From NCBI RefSeq assembly GCF_001684335.1, contig NZ_LOIC01000086.1, positions 3,179-67,178 on the forward strand: 64,000 nucleotides of DNA, in the 5' to 3' direction. A program made the translations under genes and the position numbers. This document shows positions 61,301-64,000 of the stretch, piece by piece (positions within the stretch are counted from its first letter, which is position 1; each line of letters begins with the position of its first letter). The notes beneath the pieces were generated by a model. It saw only the letters and a list, made by a program, of their open reading frames with translations. It was not told the origin of the DNA and did no database searches. This DNA is from Photorhabdus namnaonensis (GTDB lineage Bacteria > Pseudomonadota > Gammaproteobacteria > Enterobacterales > Enterobacteriaceae).

Positions 61301-63091
61301 TTACAACGTTGGCTATCGACTCACGGTGAAAACCCTGTTCTGGTTAATTGCTATGGTCCGACAGAAGCTACGATTACTACAACGACATCCTGCCTAAGCG
61401 AGGGGATGGGGCAGGCCAATATCATTGGTCGTCCGCTGCCGAATACCCGTGTTTACCTGCTCGACGTTCAGGGGCAGCCAGTACCGTTAGGCGCGGTGGG
61501 AGAATTGTATATTGGGGGAGCGGGTGTGGCGCGGGGTTATCTCAACCGTGCTGAACTGACCGCTGAATACTTCCTGATTGATCCGTTTGACGATAATCCA
61601 AATGTACGGATGTATCGCACTGGGGATTTGGTTCGCTACTTGCCGGATGGCAACTTGGAGTTCCTAGGGCGTAATGATCATCAGGTGAAAATTCGCGGCT
61701 TCCGAGTTGAACCGGGTGAAATTGAGGCCCGGTTGGTGGAGCATCCTGCGGTAAGTCAAGCTGTGGTGCTGACGTTGGGTGAAGGGCAGGATAAACGCTT
61801 GGTGGCTTATGTGGCGGCGCAAGCGGATGAGGGGCTGGCGAATAGTTTGCGTACCTACCTGAGCGCCATTTTGCCTGGCTATATGGTGCCGTCAGCCTTT
61901 GTGCGTCTGGACGCTTTTCCATTGACGCCAAACGGTAAGTTGGATCGTCATGCGTTACCGGAGCCGGACAGTGAAGCGTTTGCTCGTCAGGCTTACGAGG
62001 CGCCACAAGGCGAAAAGGAAACCGTATTAGCAGAGATTTGGTGTGAATTGCTAGGGATTGAGCAGGTTAGCCGGTATGACAATTTCTTCGCGTTGGGCGG
62101 TCACTCATTGCTTGCTATGCGAATGATGAATCTTGCCGCTGGCCGAGGATTGATTTTTACACTGAATACTTTGTTCCAATTCCCGGTTCTGGCCGAATTG
62201 ACTGCAAAAATCACCTCAGATTTATTGTCTCAGCCGCAAAGCAGCGCTATATCGGTGCGACCTGATGGAGCAGGATTGCCGCTGTTCTTTGTTCCCAGTG
62301 GCATGGGTGATTATTCTTATGTCTTCGGGCTGGCTCAACATATCCCGTCGGGCTACCCGATTTATGCGCTACCTTGGCCATCCATCAGTGAAGAACCGAT
62401 GTTAACGATGGAAGAGCAGGCAGCCAGAATGATCGCCTTAATGAAAGCCGTTCAACCGGCAGGTCCATACCGGATAAGCGGCTATTCTTCTGGTGGGATA
62501 TTGGCTTATGCCATTGCTCAACAGCTTTTGAGCTCTGGTGAGCGGGTCAATTTCCTGGGACTGATTGATACGCCTGCGCCTCATTATTTTGGCAAAGAGG
62601 CCATGCAATCCACACACCATTTCTTTACTGAGTTGGCCCGGCAGTCAGAGGAGGCGTGTAAAGAAGAGATTGCGGCGTTATATCGGCGAATTGATGAGCT
62701 GGATTTGGTTCAGTTTATTGCCGCGGCGCAAGAATTGGCGTTATATCCAGCAAACCTGTGTGCTGATGTGATTGCAAAATGTTGGCGGCAGATTGAACGT
62801 TACACACAAATCGTTGCGGATTATGAGCCGCCGGCATTAGCGATAACGCTGCATCAGTTCTATGCGGTAGAACCTTCTCCTGCTGTTTCTTTTGTGGTGG
62901 ATGAAAAGCCAGAACCTGTAAATATAGAACCGTCTTTGGGTTGGGCGCAGATAGTATCTGATACTTCACTTCAGTTGATTGCTACTCCGGGTAACCATTT
63001 TAGTTTATTGGAGGATGATAAAAATAAAACCGCTTTAGCTCAGATTTTGAATAGGGCGTTGGCAATCAACTATGACGAGGAGGCTTCGTAA
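46721..63091 (+). CDS. Giant five-module non-ribosomal peptide synthetase, all junctions dual C/E
   Basis: A 5456-residue (about 0.6 MDa) NRPS, paralogous at both ends to the nine-module enzyme. Order: truncated C, A1-T1, then four repeats of C/E-A-T, then TE. All four internal C domains have HHLLxxxGD (HHLLEQEGD, HHLLANEGD, HHLLENEGD, HHLLANKGD), so residues 1-4 should all be D. A pockets predict basic, Val, basic, Val, unknown: DVESIGGVTK, DAFWIGATFK, DVEFIGAVTK, DAFWIGATFK, DVSACGCITK. The thioesterase has Ser5256 and His5426. There is no working starter C domain and no tailoring domain. It is a single-gene transcription unit with its own leader and terminator. The product should be a short, cationic, alternating all-D tetrapeptide core plus one L residue. 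Confidence 0.95.
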   Translation: MKDSIVQAGSAFKAELLSQTSENITNVNDILPPTQNVKNIPQMFTASESFWCERLAALQPLQLPFETVEEPAEPSWVISDWQPPLPKNGEEEPLQTLLQAFVIYLARLTQQTTFQIGWCVDGVNDKSTDLSPVAPMVVEVEFDKPWHVAANGLDGELARLTRYHTFSRDLLSRSPSLWAIPALTTHCPWRIAVSVIAEDRPCDQVPQGELLTLQINAQGGFRWIYDENRLSTEVVLRMGEHLQMLAASQRQGEEIPIWQLNLLSEAEHTLLLETWNATETPYPDPLCIHQLFERQVEQAPHATALEYQEQTLSYAELNTRANRLAHQLIALGVTPDRRVAICVERSPMMVVSLLAVLKAGGAYVPLDSTYPRERLAYILSDSAPSVALVDEAGRAALGEQALVGVTILDPNIQLDQPDSNPQIPALTPQHLAYVIYTSGSTGQPKGVMVEHQAIYQRYLGFNDTYAVTAQDRLLQFAAFAFDVSVEDFFSSLCNGATLVIRDDSWLASIPEFVALTRQYRITVMSLPTLFWSELAARDNGLPLPDCLRLIIIGGEAVKKSAIQAWFRQAGHRPRLLNGYGPTENTVTVTYKDVLSPEDARSIGRPAKNARIYLLDKYGELVPAGCVGEMYIGGVGVARGYLNRPALSVERFMLDPFSPVSGERMYRSGDLARYLPDGDLEFLGRNDEQVKIRGFRIELGEIETRLTEYPAVQEAAVLALDGDQGKRLVAYIEAEANERLAADLREYLSAILPDYMVPAAFVRLDTFPQTPSGKLDRRALPAPGENDFVRQIYEAPQGKAEIALAAIWRELLGIEQISRHDSFFALGGHSLLGVQMIERLRHLSLTLTARDLFQSPVLSALAQTLGQHQAVIVPPNVITPATTKLTPEMLSLIDLTQTDIDRIVEQVPGGMTNIQDIYALSPLQDGILFHHLLEQEGDPYLVLYPVAFANRSLLERYLTAVQQTIDLHDILRTAFIWQGLSVPAQVVLRRARLPVTELTLDPADGSVIDQLTRRFDPAQYRLDLRRAPLLHFVIAQETDGRWFLLELQHHLIGDHETMEVMHREVRAYFAGQGEHLPAPVPFRNLVAEARLGVSQAAHTRFFTDMLAAVDEPTLPFGLTGVHCDGSQKTESHWMLAPELNDRLRSQARRLGVSLAALCHLAWAQVLSRTSGQEKVVFGTVLFGRMAVGEGMGLFINTLPLRLDMDETPVRDSVREAHLRLAELLEHEHAPLALAQQCSGVDSGTPLFSALLNYRHNEQPDLLDETMAGIEFLGEQERTNYPFVLSVEDGGSTLGLTAQVVQPFDPESLCGYMQQALESLAAALEQTPEMPVRVLDILPEAERTLLLETWNATETVYPEQLCIQQLFEQQVEKTPTATALIAGDKTLSYTELNTRANRLAHQLIEQEVRPGDHIALLLERSIELVVAQLAILKAGAVYVPVDPSAPDERKNWLINDCSAKLLITDEQSEIPVGLLVPLFCLSDETDMNREEDCLNPDFPRSSADLAYIMYTSGSTGTPKGVLVPHRAVARLVINNGYAEIGQDDRVAFTANPAFDASTFEVWAPLLNGGALVVIDRATLLTPQELVRVLQARQITVLWLTIGLFNRLAAELSPVLPQIKILIFGGDVPDLHVIAQVLDNRPPQQLLQAYGPSEGTTFTTMYPIVALAQGVTRIPIGRPIANTRIYLLDAYGQPVPSGAIGEIYVGGDGVACGYLNRPDQTAERFLTDPFSDQPDAHMYRTGDLARYLPDGNLEFLGRNDQQVKIRGFRIEPGEIENRLAEHPAVREAAVLALGDGPEKRLVAYVAAEAHEELAMSLRDHLSAILPDYMVPTAFVRLDGFPLTPNGKLDRRALPAPDNEALARQVYAAPQGETEIALAAIWHELLGIEQVSRYDSFFALGGHSLLAVRMVERLRHQGLTLAVRDLFQSPVLFELAQTLGRQPVMAVPPNVITPATTKITPEMLPLIDLTQAEINRIVGQVPGGMTNIQDIYALSPLQDGILFHHLLANEGDPYLVVSQMAFADRSLLDRYLAAVQQVIARHDILRTAFIWQELSVPAQIVWRQASLSVTELALNPADGPICDQLVQRFNPRHYRLDLSQAPLLRFVAAQETDGRWLLLELQHHLIGDHTAMKVMNREVQAYLAGQGDSLPDPVPFRNLVAQARLGGDQEAHTRFFTEMLAEVDEPTLPFGLTDVHRDGSQEIASHRLLTASLNDRLRSQARRLGVSLAALFHLAWAQVLSRTSGQEKVVFGTVLFGRMTAGEGADSGMGLFINTLPLRLDIDDTPIRDCVQTVHARLAGLLEHEHASLALAQRCSGVASGTPLFSALMNYRHNDQSAPLDETMEGIEFLGEQESTNYPFGMSVEDDGATLGLIAHVVQPFDPESLCDYMQQALESLVAALEQAPETPVRVLNILPETERTLLLETWNVTETPYPEALCIHQLFEQQVEKTPQATALVYQEQTLSYAELNACANRLAHQLIAFGVTPEQRVAICVARSPAMVAALLAVLKAGGAYVPLDPTYPEERLTYILHDTAPSVVLADAIGQAALGGEALAGLTVIDPNIQPDQPNSNPLVTALTPQHLAYVIYTSGSTGQPKGVMVEHQAVYQRYLGVNEPYVITAQDRVLQFAAFAFDVSVEECFSSLCSGATLVIRDDSWLASMAEFIALARQSRITVMFLPTLFWSELAARDNGLSLPACLRLIIIGSEAVKKNAIQDWFRQEGRRPQLLNAYGPTENTVTATCKEIVSPADDRSIGRPIRNTRVYLLDKYSQPVPLGCVGEMYIGGVGVARGYLNRLTLSEERFVPDSFSPTSNARMYRTGDLARYLPNGELEFFGRNDQQVKIRGFRVELGEIETRLVEHPAVQEAAVLALDDELGKRLVAYVAAQAYERLTADLREHLRAVLPDYMIPAAFVRLDSFPQTPNGKLDRRALPAPEEAAFARQVYEAPQGKIETMLAAVWCELLDVAQISRHDSFFALGGHSLLAVRMIERLRRIGLGVSVQTLFQHPTLRVLAQSLVQHDEIRGPDNGITSDTTVLTPAMLPLIDLTQSDIDRIVGQVPGGVANIQDIYALSPLQDGILFHHLLENEGDTYLLVSQMVFVDRALLDRYLAAIQRTIDRHDILRTAFIWQGLSMPAQVVWRQAPLSVTELVLDPADGPVSDQLTRRFDPAHYRLDLSQAPLLRFVIAQETDGRWLLLELHHHLIGDHETMEVMHREVRAYLMGQEESLPAPVPFRNLVAQARLGVSQEEHTRFFTEMLAEVNESTLPFGLTEVHRNGSQVTESHRMLVPELNDRLRSQARRLGVSLAALCHLAWAQVLSCTSGQPSVVFGTVLFGRMQAGEGADNGMGLFINTLPLRLDIDETPVRDSVQAAHTRLAGLLAHEHASLALAQRCSGVASGTPLFSALLNYRHNALSATSDELISGIEFLDAQERTNYPFVLSVEDFGESLGLTAQVVRPFDPENLCGYMQQALESLVEALEQAPETPIRALNILPETERTLLLETWNATETAYPDALCIHQLFERQVEKTPEATALIAGDKTLSYAELNTCANRLAHQLIEQGIRSDDHVAILLERSMELVVAQLAILKAGAVYVPVDPSMPDERKNWLISDCSARLLLTDTRIDIPANLPIPLLRLSNEKSANREQDRINPDVPRSSTELAYIMYTSGSTGTPKGVLVRHRAMVRLVINNGYANIGPEDRVAFTANPAFDASTFEVWAPLLNGGALVVIDRATLLTPQELVLTLQERRITVLWLTIGLFNRLAAELSPILPQIKILIFGGDIPDLQVIAQVLDNRPPQQLLQAYGPSEGTTFTTMYPIEALPQGASRIPIGRPIANTRVYLLDAYSQLVPPGVIGEIYVGGDGVAQGYLNRPELTAERFLIDPFSDEPDARMYRTGDLARYLPDGNLEFLGRNDQQVKIRGFRIEPGEIEARLVEHPAVREAAVSALGDGPDKRLVAYVVAPADDGLVNSLRAYLSKILPDYMVPSAFVRLDAFPLTPNGKLDRRALPAPDSEAVARQAYVAPQGETEMTLAAIWRELLGIEQVSRHDSFFALGGHSLLAVRMIERLRQLGLTLAARDLFQSPVLSDLAQTLGRHQAVIVPGNVITPATTTLTPAMLPLIDLTQIDIDRIVGQVPGGVANIQDIYALSPLQDGILFHHLLANKGDPYLLTGQMVFTERTVLDRYLAAVQQVVNRHDILRTAFIWQGLSVPAQVVWRQASLSVTELTLNPADGPVSGQLAERFDPRHHRLDLNEAPLLRFVIAQETDGRWIVLQLLHHLIGDHTTLDVMNREVQAYLDGQEESLPTPTPFRNLVAQARLGVSQEAHIRFFSDMLAGVDEPTLPFGLTEVHRDGSQVTESQRMLAPELNDRLRGQARRLGVSLAALCHLAWAQVLSRTSGQEQVVFGTVIFGRMAVAKGVDSGMGLFINTLPLRLDMDDTPVRDSVQAVHSRLAGLLEHEHASLALAQRCSGVLDGIPLFSALLNYRHNDQPDPLDGTLDGVEFLGAQEFTNYPFALSVEDFGDALGLTAQVIQPFEPERVCGYMQQALESLAAALEQTPETPVRTLNILPETESTLLLNTWNATETSYFNPLCIHQLFEQQVEQTPDATALVYEEQALSYAELNARANRLAHQLIALGVEPDQRVAICVTRSPAMVVGLLAALKAGAAYVPLDPDYPGERLSHILDDVSPVILLADAVGRTTLGENVLTGLTVLDPNTLPDQPDSNPQVTELTSRHLAYVIYTSGSTGTPKGVMVEHRQLVSQITSLNMKWLLNASDRILQFCNPSFDVCASEIFCAITLGAQLVLRTDQWLLSAQEFWRLCESYKITYIAIPAQFWRIISNVNEDDIYQGVRIICIGGEAIPDHELQRWLSTHGENPVLVNCYGPTEATITTTTSCLSEGMGQANIIGRPLPNTRVYLLDVQGQPVPLGAVGELYIGGAGVARGYLNRAELTAEYFLIDPFDDNPNVRMYRTGDLVRYLPDGNLEFLGRNDHQVKIRGFRVEPGEIEARLVEHPAVSQAVVLTLGEGQDKRLVAYVAAQADEGLANSLRTYLSAILPGYMVPSAFVRLDAFPLTPNGKLDRHALPEPDSEAFARQAYEAPQGEKETVLAEIWCELLGIEQVSRYDNFFALGGHSLLAMRMMNLAAGRGLIFTLNTLFQFPVLAELTAKITSDLLSQPQSSAISVRPDGAGLPLFFVPSGMGDYSYVFGLAQHIPSGYPIYALPWPSISEEPMLTMEEQAARMIALMKAVQPAGPYRISGYSSGGILAYAIAQQLLSSGERVNFLGLIDTPAPHYFGKEAMQSTHHFFTELARQSEEACKEEIAALYRRIDELDLVQFIAAAQELALYPANLCADVIAKCWRQIERYTQIVADYEPPALAITLHQFYAVEPSPAVSFVVDEKPEPVNIEPSLGWAQIVSDTSLQLIATPGNHFSLLEDDKNKTALAQILNRALAINYDEEAS
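49316..52525 (+). other. NRPS-5 module 2: C/E, A (Val), T
   Basis: C/E motif HHLLEQEGD (~49506). The A domain is of another lineage (PDERKNWLI, LVPHRAVARLV) and its pocket DAFWIGATFK is one change from the gramicidin Val code DAFWIGGTFK. The residue is D after the next C/E. Confidence 0.82.
52526..55750 (+). other. NRPS-5 module 3: C/E, A (basic), T
   Basis: C/E motif HHLLANEGD (~52717). The A pocket reads DVEFIGAVTK, like module 1 but with Phe at 278 and Ala at 322, and IIIGSEA instead of IIIGGEA nearby. A basic residue is expected because Glu239 is kept; specificity may differ from module 1. The residue is D after the next C/E. Confidence 0.75.
55751..58985 (+). other. NRPS-5 module 4: C/E, A (Val), T
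   Basis: C/E motif HHLLENEGD (~55950). The A pocket DAFWIGATFK and its flanks repeat module 2 closely (Val). The residue is D after the next C/E. Confidence 0.82.
58986..62225 (+). other. NRPS-5 module 5: C/E, A (unassigned), T
   Basis: C/E motif HHLLANKGD (~59178). The A core at ~60970-61430 is unlike any other in the window, lower in GC, and reads DVSACGCITK, a code I cannot match to a known substrate. Core motifs are intact (TSGSTG, YGPTE, YRTGDL), so it should be active. No epimerising domain follows. Confidence 0.75.
62235..63088 (+). other. NRPS-5 thioesterase domain
   Basis: Type I thioesterase closely related to that of the nine-module NRPS. GYSSGG has Ser5256 (62486-62488), LIDTPAP probably provides the acid, and His5426 lies in PGNHFS (62996-62998). 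Release by hydrolysis or cyclisation is not predictable from sequence. Confidence 0.87.
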
Positions 63092-63137
63092 TACTGATAT
63101 ATTAAGGAAGTACTCAATTATTTAGTTCTAGTGTGAT

Positions 63138-63171
63138 AATCCGGTATGTATTTATTATACCGGATTTTTTA
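63138..63171 (+). terminator. Terminator of the five-module NRPS
   Basis: AATCCGGTAT pairs with ATACCGGATT over a 9-base loop and runs into TTTTTAT. Same design as at 45448 and 15473. Confidence 0.9.
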
Positions 63172-63429
63172 TGCATTAAAATAGAATAAGGGAATTTATC
63201 ATTCCCATATAAGTTATTTTTTAGGTTTCTTTGTTATTATTGTTGCTATTTTATATTGTGTGATCTCAAGCGGATTTTATTGTTGATTTTATTTTGTTTT
63301 GTTGATTGCCTCGGCATCAAAATTATATCTTTAATTGTAGTGTTATTGTTGGGAATATTTATTGTAATAGATAATTATGAGAAAATAATCGAAGGTGTAA
63401 TCATGGTAATGTGTTTTTTGGTGGTGATA

Positions 63430-63497
63430 TAGGCTAGTTTAATTAGCCTTAATTTCATGATTTCACTTCTGAATATATTGGGTTTATTTTAAATGCC
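63430..63497 (+). promoter_or_regulatory. Fragment of an NRPS-type leader
   Basis: TTAGCC, ATTTCACTTCTGAATATATTG and the following TTTATTTT line up with the middle of the leader at 46560-46610 (TTAGCC, ATTCCACATCTGAATATCTTG). The match stops where the inverted repeat copy begins, so this is a broken copy. The stretch 63172-63429 before it is AT-rich without a visible gene. Confidence 0.5.
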
Positions 63498-63504
63498 CGT
63501 GATA

Positions 63505-63650
63505 ATTAAAATTCTACCTATTAGGCGTGATTGATGCTGATCCTTTTTATAAATGAACAGCAAATACGGACAGTGCGGAGAGCCAGATGTGTACACGTAA
63601 TATGTGAAGGGTAATTCGCCTCGTTCTCTATGGCAAAGAATAGCAAGTAA
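63505..63650 (-). repeat. Interspersed repeat, copy 2 (inverted)
   Basis: Reverse complement of this segment matches 45755-45885, for example ATTACGTGTACACATCTGGC against ACTATGTGTACGCTCCGG, CACTGTCCGTATTTGCTGTTCA against GTTGTCCGTGTTCACTGTTCA, and CACGCCTAATAGG against TACGCCTATTGGG. A minus-strand frame covers it and extends to 63851, but I treat that as a non-coding repeat. Confidence 0.6.
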
Positions 63651-63854
63651 AATAGTCATACTGGGAGTGGTATTTAATTGAATAATATTAAACTTTACCC
63701 CATATTGCACCGTATGCCGGTAAGTGTCGCAGGGTATCAGAAAAATAACATCACAAAACGATCTCATTGGAACGCATCTCGTTACAATCAATATTTTATT
63801 GAGTTGATTATTATACATATCACATTGTTTTATTATTATGAAATAATACATGGT

Positions 63855-64000
63855 GATATTAATTGTAATTTGTAATGTTTCTTTGCGGTATTGGATGTAA
63901 TAATGTCCTTATAAGAATAAAAATAGAATGTTTTATTTGTGTAATTAAGGCTGATTATTTGTTTGGTTATTAGAGATATTAGCGTAAAAAAATGACTAAT
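63855..64000 (+). promoter_or_regulatory. Start of a further NRPS-type leader, cut by the window edge
   Basis: TAGAATGTTTTATT, GATTATTTGTTTGGTT, AGATATTAGCGTAA and the final AAAATGACTAAT align in order with the leader before 46721 (GGAATGTCTTATT, AATTATTTATTCTGTT, AAAATTAATGTCAA, AATTGTTAAT). The preceding 63865-63900 resembles 45940-45990. By analogy an NRPS start codon would lie about 170-200 bases beyond the window. Confidence 0.55.

Noticed and set aside
16308..63091. Long repeats as a CRISPR or assembly artefact
   Set aside because: The repeats are full NRPS domains with different pocket residues and continuous reading frames. No short direct repeats with unique spacers occur.
63489..63851. 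A 120-codon minus-strand frame near the right end
   Set aside because: It shares translated repeat sequence with 45755-45885, which argues for a mobile or palindromic DNA repeat rather than a protein family.
63678..63875. A 65-codon plus-strand frame near the right end
   Set aside because: Antisense to the previous frame, AT-rich, no ribosome site, no known pattern.

Overview
The window looks like an insect-pathogenic Photorhabdus (Xenorhabdus is less likely). The reasons are a Makes-caterpillars-floppy (Mcf2-like) toxin, very large single-protein non-ribosomal peptide synthetases (NRPSs) with dual condensation/epimerisation domains, an Rhs tip with a nuclease-like toxin, an ERIC-type repeat, and AT-rich intergenic DNA around genes of near 50% GC. 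No database search was possible. Genus, families and substrates are judged from motifs read by eye.

Layout. (1) 1-2.4 kb is a worn accessory segment. It holds the 3' end of an Rhs gene with a polymorphic toxin tip, an overlapping Imm50-like immunity gene, a small conserved gene, two gene remnants, a 69-bp tandem repeat and a small exported DUF333 protein. (2) 2.4-14.6 kb, minus strand, is one four-gene operon: ABC exporter, HlyD-type adaptor, second ABC exporter, then a 2124-residue toxin. The order matches fitA-fitB-fitC-fitD of insecticidal pseudomonads. The toxin has a HopA1/HrmA-like N-terminus, a C58 (YopT/PaToxP-like) Cys-His-Asp protease, a TcdA/TcdB-type pore-forming region and a short RTX-like export tail. 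(3) 14.6-16.3 kb is gene-free but holds the ruins of an NRPS gene: leader, thioesterase tail and terminator, with everything between deleted and an ERIC element at the edge of the tail. (4) 16308-45404 is a 9698-residue, nine-module NRPS. (5) 45.4-46.7 kb is AT-rich and carries a repeat and a conserved NRPS leader. (6) 46721-63091 is a 5456-residue, five-module NRPS. (7) 63.1-64.0 kb holds a terminator, a broken leader piece, an inverted repeat copy and, at the very edge, what looks like the start of another NRPS leader.

How the genes work together. The operon would make and export a host-cell toxin; the outer-membrane channel (TolC-like) must lie elsewhere. Each NRPS is self-contained, running from a truncated, apparently inactive starter C domain to a thioesterase, so each should release its own peptide. 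Predicted products are a nonapeptide D-aThr, D-hydrophobic, L-hydrophobic, D-Lys, D-aThr, L-hydrophobic, D-hydrophobic, L-Glu, L-Lys, and a pentapeptide D-basic, D-Val, D-basic, D-Val, unknown. Both NRPS genes and the dead one share a leader of roughly 250-310 bp and a matching terminator, so this is a paralogous NRPS island that has grown and lost members by duplication. No MbtH protein, phosphopantetheinyl transferase, tRNA, rRNA or CRISPR was seen.
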